From Chloroflexota bacterium (GTDB lineage Bacteria; Chloroflexota; Dehalococcoidia; E44-bin15), in the NCBI GenBank assembly GCA_015222405.1, contig JADFVG010000176.1, forward strand, positions 1 to 31,518: 31,518 nt of DNA, given 5' to 3'. Made by a program: the position numbers and the translations under genes. Shown one piece after another: positions 7,101-14,438 of the stretch (positions are counted from its first letter, which is position 1; every line of letters begins with the position of its first letter). The notes under the pieces are model-generated. The model saw nothing but the letters and a program-made list of their open reading frames with translations, searched no databases and had not been told where the DNA came from.

Positions 7101-7250
7101 ATGGAAAGTCGTGCTTCTTTCAAGATTATGCCATTGGTGCTTGGTGTATATAGGGAAGAAGACTACGCCTGTCCTCTCATGCCCCGAGAAAACTGGCTTG
7201 AAATGCCGATACGCGCCGGCGACGAGGATTACCCTTTGAAATCGCTATAA
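7101..7250 (+). pseudogene. Duplicated C-terminal fragment of the DUF1684-like gene
   Basis: A 49-codon frame from ATG 7101, with AGAGGTGA just before it, ends CPLMPRENWLEMPIRAGDE. This matches the C-terminal part of the gene at 6264 (CPFVPIENWLEVPILAGEE), including the preceding FKI. The N-terminal two thirds are missing. It is either a remnant of a tandem duplication or a very short derived protein; the good ribosome site leaves the second possibility open. Confidence 0.6.
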
Positions 7251-7304
7251 ATAGCAAATTCACGAATATACTTGGATTAAATCGAGATAATAAAGAGGGC
7301 GAAG

Positions 7305-7379
7305 ATGTCTCAGACAAAAAGGATCGTCGTTATCGGATTAGGTGGTGTAGCCAGTGAATATCTGGCGTTGGAAAGGTAA
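7305..7379 (+). pseudogene. 24-codon stub of a Rossmann-fold oxidoreductase
   Basis: The frame from ATG 7305 reads MSQTKRIVVIGLGGVASEYL and stops at TAA 7377-7379. The V-V-I-G-L-G-G pattern is the beta-alpha start of an FAD/NAD(P)-binding oxidoreductase, but nothing follows. About 80 bases of further non-coding debris (7380-7461) lead to the methyltransferase gene. I read this as the leftover start of a deleted gene. Confidence 0.45.
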
Positions 7380-7461
7380 AGAGGCTGAGACATGTTTAAA
7401 GGAGCCAAAAAAGGCAGGTATGCTGACGATTGCTTAGCAATACTCAGCTAGGGGGTATGTT

Positions 7462-8130
7462 ATGCCGTCACCAAGGTCCAGAGTAGAGGTTGGACAACGG
7501 GAAGCCCGCTATTACGACGTCTTCCTAAACCTGCTGTCGGTAGGGCGTTACTCTCATTTCGTGAAAGATGTTATTACAAGGATGGATATCAAGCCAGGTC
7601 AATCAATACTCGACCTCGGCTCAGGCACGGGTAGGAACGATTGCCTTATGGCTCAAAAGATAGGTTCTCAGGGCAAGATTATAGGCCTGGACATTAGTGA
7701 TGAGATGATAAGCCAAGCATTGAAGCGCTGCTGTAAGTACGCCAACGTCAACTTTAAGAAGCTCCGGATAGAGCCACCATTAGCATATAAAGAAGAGTTC
7801 GACAAGGTGTTCATCTCTTTCACACTACACGGGTTTGAGGACGACCAGAAGGTGGGGATTATCCATAATGCCTACCAAGCTCTAAAGCCGGGGGGAACCT
7901 TTTACATCCTGGATTATGCTGAGTTTGACATTGACAGGATGTGGTTTCCCCTTCGCCGAGCATTCGCCCGGTGGGAGTGCCAGCTGGCTGTGGAATTCCT
8001 CAAGCTCGATATAAAGGGGATGATCCGTACTCAGGGTTTCACCGAAGTCAAAGAGGAGTTTTTCCTCAGAGGGCATCTGCGGCTGCTGAGCGCAGTAAAG
8101 CCCCCCAGTGGTCACCTTATGAATAGGTAG
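7462..8130 (+). CDS. Class I SAM-dependent methyltransferase (UbiE-like)
   Basis: The 222-residue protein has motif I ILDLGSGTGRND (residues 49-60), motif II IIGLDISDEMI, a post-II region FDKVFISFTLHGFED and motif III ALKPGGTFYILDYAEF, the order seen in UbiE/MenG-type small-molecule methyltransferases. It lacks the signature needed to call a quinone methyltransferase, so the substrate is unknown. Start ATG 7462 has GGGGGT upstream. The IscU-like gene begins nine bases after its stop, so the two probably form an operon, which hints at a role near metal or sulfur chemistry. Confidence 0.88.
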   Translation: MPSPRSRVEVGQREARYYDVFLNLLSVGRYSHFVKDVITRMDIKPGQSILDLGSGTGRNDCLMAQKIGSQGKIIGLDISDEMISQALKRCCKYANVNFKKLRIEPPLAYKEEFDKVFISFTLHGFEDDQKVGIIHNAYQALKPGGTFYILDYAEFDIDRMWFPLRRAFARWECQLAVEFLKLDIKGMIRTQGFTEVKEEFFLRGHLRLLSAVKPPSGHLMNR

Positions 8131-8139
8131 GGGTCGAAA

Positions 8140-8604
8140 ATGGGTGCGTATAAAGGGAAGACAGATTCGACGGAAGATGTTAGGGGACTGCTGAGGAAAG
8201 AGGGTTATTCTGAGGTCGTTATTGACCACTGGTTAAACCCCAGAAACCTGGGACAGATGAAAAATTATGATGGATATTCCGGGAAAATTACCAGTTCGTG
8301 TGGGGATTCCATGTGGGTCTGGCTAAAAGTTAAAGATAACGTAATTCAGAACGCCACCTATGTAAGTGATATTTGTATAGGGGCTGTTTCTTCAGGAAGT
8401 ATGTTGACTGAAATGGTCAAAGGGAAAAGGGTAACAGAGGCTTTATGGATTTCGCCCGATGATATCTTGAGGGCATTGGGAGGTTTGCCTGAAAATTTTG
8501 TTCATTGTGCTACGTTAGCTGATACGGCTTTGAAAGCAGCAATTAGAGATTACAATATTTATAAAGCCGCTCCTTGGAAAAGACTTTATCAGCAAAAACA
8601 CTAA
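8140..8604 (+). CDS. NifU/IscU-like iron-sulfur cluster scaffold protein
   Basis: The 154-residue protein aligns with the IscU/NifU N-terminal family: IDHWLNPRNLGQM, then the three ligand cysteines in their usual places: C54 (SSCGDS), C79 (VSDICIGAVSSGSML) and C123 (FVHCATLADTALKAAI), and the closing YNIYKAAPWKRLY. The D-x-C-I-G segment replaces the common G-C-x-A-x-x-A-S. It would assemble Fe-S clusters for transfer to apo-proteins. It begins nine bases after the methyltransferase. A damaged paralog lacking all three cysteines is at 19503-19891. Confidence 0.88.
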   Translation: MGAYKGKTDSTEDVRGLLRKEGYSEVVIDHWLNPRNLGQMKNYDGYSGKITSSCGDSMWVWLKVKDNVIQNATYVSDICIGAVSSGSMLTEMVKGKRVTEALWISPDDILRALGGLPENFVHCATLADTALKAAIRDYNIYKAAPWKRLYQQKH

Positions 8605-8651
8605 ATGACACAACATTGCGAAGAGGGCACCAGCAGTGAAGAATGAAATAA

Positions 8652-8750
8652 ACTAGAAAGAGCTTTAGGCAGCTTATTGATGCGGTGGAGACAATTCAGC
8701 AGGCAAACGGTGTAGGGCTGGCCGCTGCAGGATTGAAGATGCAGGCTTAG
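8652..8750 (+). pseudogene. Peptide deformylase remnant
   Basis: Between the scaffold gene and the formate dehydrogenase fragment, the frame 8652-8750 reads RQLIDAVETIQQANGVGLAA and then diverges to a TAG stop. This matches the helix and motif 1 (G-V-G-L-A-A-P-Q) of peptide deformylase. There is no start codon: a TAA lies directly upstream in the same frame. The metal motifs EGCLS and HExxH are absent. The piece is an internal fragment, and the cell's functional def gene must be elsewhere. Confidence 0.7.
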
Positions 8751-8799
8751 CAGCATAGCAATAGCAATGTTGCTGAAATTCGCCTAAAAGGATGTAGAA

Positions 8800-9124
8800 A
8801 TGCAACTTGAATATGTGGCTGCAATTTGTCCCTACTGCGGGCGTGGATGCGGGATAAACCTTGTGGTTAAAGACGGGAGGATAGTCGGTGTTGAGCCGTG
8901 GAAAGAGCACCCGGTAAATGAAGGCAAAAATTGCATCAAGGGAAGGAACGCATTTGACTTCTTGTATGCTGATGGCGGGCTGAAAAAACCATTAATAAAG
9001 GGAAATGCCTCCCTTGAAGAAGCTTCCTGGAAAAGCACTAACACTGATTTCAGAAAAACTAAGAAACGTGGAGCCAAATTCCGTTGGTTTCATAAACTCT
9101 GGTAGGGGCACAAACAATAAATGA
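8800..9124 (+). pseudogene. N-terminal fragment of formate dehydrogenase / molybdopterin oxidoreductase alpha subunit
   Basis: ATG 8800 opens a frame with the N-terminal 4Fe-4S domain of FdhA-type enzymes: ICPYCGRGCGINLVVKDGRI, then GVEPWKEHPVNEGKNCIKGR and LKKPLIKGN. Near 9026-9030 the match jumps frame: GKALTLISEKLRNVEPNSVG and FINSGRGTNN are read one base over, and that frame ends in TGA (9122-9124). About 100 of some 650-700 residues remain, without any molybdopterin domain. It is a dead fragment, though its ATG and ribosome site persist. The TGA is far upstream of the usual selenocysteine position. Confidence 0.85.
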
Positions 9125-9135
9125 GGTTTTGGACA

Positions 9136-9489
9136 ATGGTAGATAGAACAGAGGTTAAAGAGAAGACAAGGAAAATCTATGAGGTTTTGCCCAAGTTAGA
9201 TGATCAGCGATGTGGATATAAGACTTGCGGAGAATTTGCTAGGGCAGTAGCTGATGGAAGGGCACCATGTTATGGATGTTTTAGTGGTGGGCCGGAGGTG
9301 GCTGCTAAAGTGTGTGAAATTATGGGAGCCAGAGTTCCTGAGGAAGCGATTCCTCAATTTGGTCCTAGCCCTGGATTTTACCAGCCTGGATTAAGTGGAG
9401 GCAGAGGCATGGGAAGAGGCATAGGCCGAGGTATGGGTCGTGGTGATGGCATGGGCCGAGGTTTCGGCCGAGGTCGACGTGGAAGATAA
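9136..9489 (+). CDS. Small Fe-S domain protein with a Gly-Met-Arg-rich tail (copy 1)
   Basis: The 117-residue protein joins two parts. Residues 1-50 resemble the RnfB-type Fe-S domain (PF04060-like): VLPKLDDQRCGYKTCGEFAR followed by GRAPCYGC. The cysteine spacing is C-x4-C-x13-C-x2-C; the first cysteine of the usual NCGxCG is aspartate or glutamine, and an extra cysteine sits at the end. From about residue 85 the chain becomes GRGMGRGIGRGMGRGDG-type repeats. I prefer ATG 9136 (TGAGGT 8 bases upstream) to ATG 9121. The second copy is on the minus strand at 19975. A role in iron-sulfur or metal handling is likely from the context of IscU-like and CooC genes. Confidence 0.8.
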   Translation: MVDRTEVKEKTRKIYEVLPKLDDQRCGYKTCGEFARAVADGRAPCYGCFSGGPEVAAKVCEIMGARVPEEAIPQFGPSPGFYQPGLSGGRGMGRGIGRGMGRGDGMGRGFGRGRRGR

Positions 9490-9567
9490 AAAGAGAAAGG
9501 GGAATAATAGATTCCTTAATCGCCGAGAGTTTTGAGAAAGAATACTAATCAACGGGGAGGACTCTAA

Positions 9568-10320
9568 ATGAAAATATTGATCTGCGGTAAAGGGGGATGC
9601 GGAAAGAGCACAGTTGTGGCTCTTTTAGCCAAAGAGATTGCAGCAAGAAAAAGCAAGGTACTGGTGATTGACAGCGATGAGTCAAATATTGGTCTTCATA
9701 GCCGGTTAGGAATGCAAAAGCCTGAAGATTTTATGAACTACTTTGGGGGTAAAAAACTTCTATTTGAAAAAACCAAAGAGCTGAAAGACAAATGGAGGCT
9801 AGACGACTTACCTACAGATTATCTAGCTGAGAAAGGAAATATCCAACTTCTATCGATGGGGAAAATCTATCAATTCGGTGAAGGATGCGCCTGTCCAATT
9901 AATGCCCTTTCTTCAAAGTTCCTAGAAATTCTCGATTTAGGGGACGAAGAATTCCTGATTGCAGATACCGATGCTGGAATAGAACACTTTGGAAGAGGAG
10001 TAGAAAAGGGAGCAGATATTCTCTTTGTCGTCATCGATCCGTCTCGAGAATCAATTCTCTTAGCTGAGAAGGTATCTGAACTGAGCCGGCAAGTCGATAA
10101 GCCTGTCTATTACATATTGAATCGGATTGCTGACCAAGAAACAGAAGAGCTGCTCTTGAATTCGATGGATAGAGAGAAGGTGATAGCTATTATTCCGGAA
10201 AATAAGGAGATATTCATCTCTGGTCTAGCTGGGAGCGAATTCAATATGGATGTTAAGGGTATTAGAGAGATTGCTGATATGCTAGAATCCGAAAAGAAGG
10301 CAAGAGTCAAAATAGAGTAA
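9568..10320 (+). CDS. Second CooC-like P-loop ATPase
   Basis: This 250-residue protein has the same layout as the gene at 4642 but is clearly divergent: P-loop GKGGCGKST (residues 7-15), VLVIDSDESN, the metal-site CxC in GEGCACPIN (C107, C109), and IADTDAGIEHFGRG as Walker B. The extra cysteine inside the P-loop (GGCGKS) is common in CooC/AcsF-type proteins of anaerobes. It should couple ATP hydrolysis to insertion of nickel or another metal into an enzyme such as CO dehydrogenase or acetyl-CoA synthase. GGGGAGG (9554-9560) gives a strong start at ATG 9568. Two copies suggest two different clients. Confidence 0.9.
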   Translation: MKILICGKGGCGKSTVVALLAKEIAARKSKVLVIDSDESNIGLHSRLGMQKPEDFMNYFGGKKLLFEKTKELKDKWRLDDLPTDYLAEKGNIQLLSMGKIYQFGEGCACPINALSSKFLEILDLGDEEFLIADTDAGIEHFGRGVEKGADILFVVIDPSRESILLAEKVSELSRQVDKPVYYILNRIADQETEELLLNSMDREKVIAIIPENKEIFISGLAGSEFNMDVKGIREIADMLESEKKARVKIE

Positions 10321-10491
10321 CAAAAAGCAATGAGGTGGATGCATCATCTCAACTTCCCTAATAGTTCATGTGTCATATAATATAGAAGGCAATATGGTAA
10401 TGTATTGCCGAGAGGTGTTTCTTTTATAAGAGGCGATAAGGGGGCTCAAGTAAGTTATTTTTAGAGCAAAGGTAATTAAGGGAGTGGATTG

Positions 10492-10983
10492 ATGAAAGAA
10501 TATATTTTCTGCCCGATTTGTGGAACGACCCTTCAAATAGGAATGCTTGAAGGGAAAGAAAGGAAATATTGTCCCAAATGTGATTTTGTTGATTACAAAA
10601 ATCCTTTGCCGGTGGCATTGGCCATTGCGGTAAAGGATAAAGATTTCCTATTAATTAAAAGAGGATTACCGCCAAAGAAAGGTATGTGGGCTTCGCCTTC
10701 TGGTTTTATTGAGATTGGAGAAACAGCAGAAGAAGCCTGTTTAAGAGAGCTAAGGGAAGAAACCGGGGTCTCTGGAAAGATAGTGAAGTTACTTGGGGTA
10801 GCTAGACGAGAGGACAAAGAACTTTACGGGGATATGCTGATAGTGGAGTACCTGGTTAAGGTAGGTAATGAAGAATTAACTCCCGGGAATGAGGCAGAAG
10901 ATGTGAAATTCTTTAGTGTGGGTGAATTACCCGATTATTATGTTGAGCTTTACAGCAACATAATTAAGGAGATGCAAAAGTAG
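10492..10983 (+). CDS. Nudix hydrolase with N-terminal zinc ribbon
   Basis: The 163-residue protein starts at ATG 10492 (GGGAG upstream; a TTG directly before it is also possible). Residues 7-30 form a zinc ribbon (C7, C10, C27, C30), followed by a Nudix domain whose box GFIEIGETAEEACLREL plus REETG fits G-x5-E-x7-R-E-U-x-E-E-x-G. This architecture resembles NudC-like and ADP-ribose or NADH pyrophosphatase proteins. The exact substrate cannot be read from sequence. It seems to be a single-gene unit; the 171 bases upstream show no gene. Confidence 0.92.
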   Translation: MKEYIFCPICGTTLQIGMLEGKERKYCPKCDFVDYKNPLPVALAIAVKDKDFLLIKRGLPPKKGMWASPSGFIEIGETAEEACLRELREETGVSGKIVKLLGVARREDKELYGDMLIVEYLVKVGNEELTPGNEAEDVKFFSVGELPDYYVELYSNIIKEMQK

Positions 10984-11088
10984 GCTGGTGTTTCCGATCT
11001 TGAGAAATCAGAGAAGGACAATAATTTCTTATGGCTTTGTCTCTATAATTTATGACCGACTAAATCCCCACATCTACACTGAGGAGAT

Positions 11089-11448
11089 TTGAAAAATGCA
11101 GTAGGGATAGATATATCGCAAAAGATGCTCTCTCGAGCTAAGGATTATAAGGGTTCTTTAATCTTGGCTGGCGCCCTTTATCCTCCCTTTAAATTAGAAA
11201 GCTTCGATACTGTTATTTGCGCCGGGTCTCTCTATTATCTTCCTAAGCCAGAAGAAGGCCTAAAAATCTTTCGTTCTTTGCTGAGACAAAATGGAATAGT
11301 GTTATACCTTGGTCCGAACATAAAGTTATTAAAGTTCTTGGTCCATGCTTATAGTGGAGCAGAATTGGAAGGGTTGTTTAGGCTAGCAAGTTTTAAGGTG
11401 GAGAAAATAATGAAAAACAGGCTGGAGAGGAATTGCTTATTTTTCTAA
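11089..11448 (+). pseudogene. N-terminally truncated SAM methyltransferase
   Basis: The frame opens at TTG 11089 with KNAVGIDISQKMLSRAK, the motif II region of a class I methyltransferase, and continues with FDTVICAGSLYYLPKPEEGL and LLRQNGIVLYLGPN. The glycine-rich motif I (D-x-G-x-G-x-G) that binds SAM, and everything before it, is missing, and no frame upstream (10984-11088) supplies it. The C-terminus (about 119 codons) is intact up to FF at the stop. A GAGGAG lies before the TTG, so a short product may still be made, but it could not bind SAM in the normal way. Confidence 0.7.
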
Positions 11449-11497
11449 AGCCCGGAGATTAAAATAAGGGTGAGAAATTTTCAGGCACAGCAACACC

Positions 11498-12223
11498 ATG
11501 CCTAACGGTGGAGAGATGGAGCTTTTTCTCTATGATTCGGCGGCATTCAATAATTTTCTGCAACACAATTCCCACGAGGCAGGAGAGGTAAGATTCTTGG
11601 AGTCGGTGATTCGACCAGGGATGAAAGTGATAGACGTTGGAGCCAATATAGGAATCACCAGTGTAACCATAGCTAGGAAAATTGGCAAAGACGGCAAGCT
11701 CTATTCTTTCGAACCGGTTCCGGAGTATTTCCGCGTGCTTCAGCAGAACCTGTACTCGAATCAGATAGAAAATGCTGAAGCCTTTCCACTGGCACTATCC
11801 GATAGGACTGGGGAAACCGAATTTTATCTGAAGGAACTCTCAAGCGGGATAGTCTTTGAAAAAGAAGCCAAAAAGACTCGAGTTAGCACGGTAACTATAG
11901 ACAGCTTCCTGCAGCAGCACGAGGTTGAAAGGATAGACTTGATCAACATGGATTGTGAAGGCAGTGAGCTTTCGGTTTTGAGGGGAGCCAAACAGACCCT
12001 GCGGAAAAATAAAGTCAGCATATTTTGCGAGATCCACCACGATTTCTTGAAACAACTGGGGCAATCCATTGGAGACGTTGTCAAATATCTTCAAAGCTTG
12101 GAATTTCAGGTGCAAAGTGTTTCTTTGGATGATTTGAAGGTGGGGAATAATTTTGAGAAGTGCGACTATATTTACGCTCATAATCTGAATGAAAGGAAGA
12201 ACTATGCCCACTTACGACTATAA
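11498..12223 (+). CDS. FkbM-family SAM-dependent methyltransferase
   Basis: The 241-residue protein carries the FkbM pattern: motif I VIDVGANIGITSVTIA (residues 44-59), LYSFEPVPEYFRVLQQNL, LSDRTGETEFYL, VSTVTIDSF and the acidic IDLINMDCEGSELSVLRGA. FkbM-type enzymes usually methylate hydroxyl groups of sugars or natural products; the target here is unknown. No clear ribosome site precedes ATG 11498, so the start may be a little off. Its last 20 bases overlap the start of the FmdB-like gene. Confidence 0.88.
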   Translation: MPNGGEMELFLYDSAAFNNFLQHNSHEAGEVRFLESVIRPGMKVIDVGANIGITSVTIARKIGKDGKLYSFEPVPEYFRVLQQNLYSNQIENAEAFPLALSDRTGETEFYLKELSSGIVFEKEAKKTRVSTVTIDSFLQQHEVERIDLINMDCEGSELSVLRGAKQTLRKNKVSIFCEIHHDFLKQLGQSIGDVVKYLQSLEFQVQSVSLDDLKVGNNFEKCDYIYAHNLNERKNYAHLRL

Positions 12224-12491
12224 ATGCAAAGAATGTGGGAAGGTGTTTGAGGTTTTCCGTCGCTTTAGCGACTACGATAAAGAGATAAGATGTCCCAGTT
12301 GCGGCAGCGACAAAGCAGAAAGAATCTTCTCTGTCCCTCAGATTAGCGGAGAAACTGTTGCGGGTTCTGGGTATGGAAAAACTGAATCCCCTCAGGTTAG
12401 CCCAGGGTTGGGGAGGGGCATGGGCAGAGGGTTAGGCAGAGGGCCAAGGGATGGAAGAGGAATGGGAAGAGGACGAGGGAGAACTAGCTAA
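12204..12491 (+). CDS. FmdB-type zinc ribbon protein with a Gly-Met-Arg-rich tail
   Basis: From ATG 12204 (AAAGGAAGA upstream) the 95-residue product begins MPTYDYKCKECGKVFEVF, the standard start of FmdB-family zinc ribbons, with C8, C11, C30 and C33 as ligands and ERIFSVP following. From about residue 66 it changes to GLGRGMGRGLGRG and ends GRGMGRGRGRTS. FmdB-type proteins are putative regulators first noted beside the formamidase gene; most are uncharacterised. The tail is far longer and more regular than usual and closely resembles those of the Fe-S proteins at 9136 and 19975. The ATG lies inside the end of the FkbM gene. Confidence 0.85.
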   Translation: MPTYDYKCKECGKVFEVFRRFSDYDKEIRCPSCGSDKAERIFSVPQISGETVAGSGYGKTESPQVSPGLGRGMGRGLGRGPRDGRGMGRGRGRTS

Positions 12492-12528
12492 GTTCTATTA
12501 AAAAATTACTCAAGAGAAAGGAGTCGAA

Positions 12529-13416
12529 ATGAGAATCGCTGCCTTTGAACTTTTAGCTCGTCTCCCTGAGCTCAAGGCGCCTCATGCTTTGGCTATACTC
12601 CGACCTTGGATAGATGTCGGTAGCGTGGGTACTCTGATCTTTTCTCAACTGGAGAATTATCTTGGAGCTAAGGAATTGGGAAAATTAGCCAGGCCAGGGA
12701 ACTTCTTTGACTTCACTCGCTACCGACCTACTATCTACTTCGAGGAAGGCTACCGTCGGGTATCGATCCCTAATACTACCATTAGTTATGCCAGACAGGA
12801 AAAAGGTCAGGATTTGCTCTTCCTGAAGTTTTTGGAACCACATGCCTCAGGTGAAGTATACGTCAATTCGGTACTGCAACTCCTGAAAAGATTCGAGGTC
12901 AAAAGGTACTGCCTTCTGGGCAGCATGTACGATATGGTTCCTCATACCAGAAGACTTTTAGTAAGCGGAGGAGCGATTGGAGAAAACGCTGAGCGTGACC
13001 TGGAGAAAGCAGGAATCCAGTCTAGTGACTACCAAGGTCCAACTACCATTAACTTTTTAATCACTCAACAAGCACCTCAACTGGGTATTGAAAGTCTATG
13101 GTTTATAGTTCACCTGCCGCAGTATGTCCAGCTCGATGAGAACTACATGGGTAAAGTGCGCCTTATGGAGGTTCTTGGATCGCTATACGACTTCCCTAAG
13201 GATGAAACGGATATTGTCAAAGCTAAGCAGCAATTGGAGGGAATCAACGCGGCGGTGGAGGAGAGACCAGAGCTAAAGGACATCGTGTCCCAGCTAGAGG
13301 CTCGCTATGAGACTAAAGCCGAACAAAAGAGCGGTGAGATAACTCCTCTCTCTCCGGAGGTAGAGAAGTTTCTCAGAGAGCTTGGCAACGGCTTCAATCA
13401 AAACAAAGAGATGTAG
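12529..13416 (+). CDS. PAC2-family protein (proteasome-assembly-chaperone-like)
   Basis: The 295-residue protein looks like the bacterial/archaeal PAC2 family: ILRPWIDVGSVGTLIFSQLE near the N-terminus, a conserved aromatic strand YRPTIYFEEGYRR, then DLLFLKFLEPHASGEVYVNS and the central LLGSMYDMVPHTRR loop. PAC2 proteins resemble purine nucleoside phosphorylase folds and proteasome-assembly chaperones; no bacterial activity is settled. A charged C-terminal part (residues 225-295) is likely coiled-coil. AAAGGAG precedes ATG 12529. The downstream Cys-rich gene starts ten bases after its stop. Confidence 0.8.
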   Translation: MRIAAFELLARLPELKAPHALAILRPWIDVGSVGTLIFSQLENYLGAKELGKLARPGNFFDFTRYRPTIYFEEGYRRVSIPNTTISYARQEKGQDLLFLKFLEPHASGEVYVNSVLQLLKRFEVKRYCLLGSMYDMVPHTRRLLVSGGAIGENAERDLEKAGIQSSDYQGPTTINFLITQQAPQLGIESLWFIVHLPQYVQLDENYMGKVRLMEVLGSLYDFPKDETDIVKAKQQLEGINAAVEERPELKDIVSQLEARYETKAEQKSGEITPLSPEVEKFLRELGNGFNQNKEM

Positions 13417-13426
13417 AGAGGACATT

Positions 13427-13689
13427 GTGCGCCCGCTTGCTAAGAGACATCTTAAGAGAGTATTAGGTAAAGGCGAGTTACTGAGGATTGATAAGAATTG
13501 TAAATATTATCCCTGCCACTATGGTGGTTTAGAAGATTGTACCTTTTGTTCTTATCCATTTTATCCATCCGGCGATGAATCCACAGGGGGCAAATGGATT
13601 AAAGGTACATCTTGGTCTATCGCCCAGTTACGGAGTTCGATGAGCTGTTACAGGAAGGAATGAGGTCTCAACCTGTCAGATCACCCTAA
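13427..13689 (+). pseudogene. Cysteine-rich small domain gene (PF04071-like), frameshifted
   Basis: GTG 13427, five bases after GAGAGGA, starts VRPLAKRHLKRVLGKGELLR, then KNCKYYPCHYGGLEDCTFCS and YPFYPSGDESTGGKWIKGT. This is the cysteine-rich small domain often encoded near cobalamin genes. At about 13612-13620 the expected W-S-C-x-x-C segment is lost, and the sequence resumes in the next frame as VYRPVTEFDELLQEGM, ending at TAA 13687-13689. In the original frame translation ends at TGA 13661-13663 with an unrelated tail. The deletion removes at least two metal-ligand cysteines, so the protein is probably not functional. Confidence 0.75.
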
Positions 13690-13756
13690 ATTATTCCGTA
13701 TAGATACAGGGGTGCAATCCGTTGCCTTTTGAAAATATCTTAAGAAGGAGGTTGAA

Positions 13757-14284
13757 ATGCCTTACATTAGTGTGCCCGAACCAGACGAGGTGGAAGGCTA
13801 TGTGAAAGAACAACTGCAGAAAATGGCAGAGGCGACAGGTCAAGTTTCAGATACAGTGAAGATCCTAGCTCTTCGCGAGGATATCATGAAAGCGACAAGC
13901 AAACTGGTTGAGACTCTATTGATAAGTAAAACGGAACTACCGTACATTATCAAGGAAAGGATAGCGATACTGATCTCCATAGAGAACGGGTGCAGCGTAT
14001 GCGTCGGGGAGCACGAAAGGATCGCTAGGATGCTCGGAGTCGGTGAAAAGGAACTTGAAGATACTCTTCGGGGAGTGGAAGCCTTAGACGTGGCAAACCC
14101 AGAGAAGAAGCTACTGAAACTATGTATTAAGAGCGCAAAGGAAAGCTACAAGGTAATGCAAGAAGACATTGATGAGTTGAAGGAACTGGGCTATTCGGAT
14201 TCCCAACTCTTGGAAGCGATTGCCATTGTCGGCTACTTCAACTACATCAACACCATTGCCAATGCTTTAGGTGCGACGAACTGA
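13757..14284 (+). CDS. AhpD-like / carboxymuconolactone decarboxylase family protein
   Basis: The 175-residue all-helical protein has the AhpD-type active site NGCSVCVGEHERIARMLG: C79 and C82 as the redox pair and H86 three residues on. KERIAILISIE before it and LEAIAIVGYFNYINTIANAL near the end are typical of the family. Such proteins reduce peroxides or act as thiol oxidoreductases; the true partner is not known. AAGGAGG (13744-13750) precedes ATG 13757. It probably relies on the thioredoxin-type proteins elsewhere in the window. A perfect hairpin about 120 bases downstream may end its transcript. Confidence 0.9.
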   Translation: MPYISVPEPDEVEGYVKEQLQKMAEATGQVSDTVKILALREDIMKATSKLVETLLISKTELPYIIKERIAILISIENGCSVCVGEHERIARMLGVGEKELEDTLRGVEALDVANPEKKLLKLCIKSAKESYKVMQEDIDELKELGYSDSQLLEAIAIVGYFNYINTIANALGATN

Positions 14285-14406
14285 GCGATGACGTCCTATA
14301 ACTCGTGATTGATATTGCCCAGATATGAGAGTGGAACATTGGGGCGTAGTGTGCAAGTGCGTTGGTTAAACATAAGTCCATTCTGTGCAGCCACGGGTAA
14401 ATAGAA

Positions 14407-14438
14407 AAGGGGCAGCGGATTAGAATCCGCTGCCCCTT
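14407..14438 (+). terminator. Perfect 15-bp inverted repeat
   Basis: AAGGGGCAGCGGATT (14407-14421) and AATCCGCTGCCCCTT (14424-14438) are exact complements with only two bases between them, so the folded stem is about 13 bp with a six-base loop. It is the only notable structure in the 308-base gap between the AhpD-like gene and the FMN-barrel gene. Only two T follow the GC-rich stem, so it is terminator-like but not classical. Its AAG...CTT design is like that of the hairpin at 1454. Confidence 0.5.

Noticed and set aside
9122..9124. TGA in the formate dehydrogenase fragment as a selenocysteine codon
   Set aside because: It comes about 40 residues too early for the catalytic selenocysteine, the frame ends again within a few codons, and no molybdopterin domain follows.
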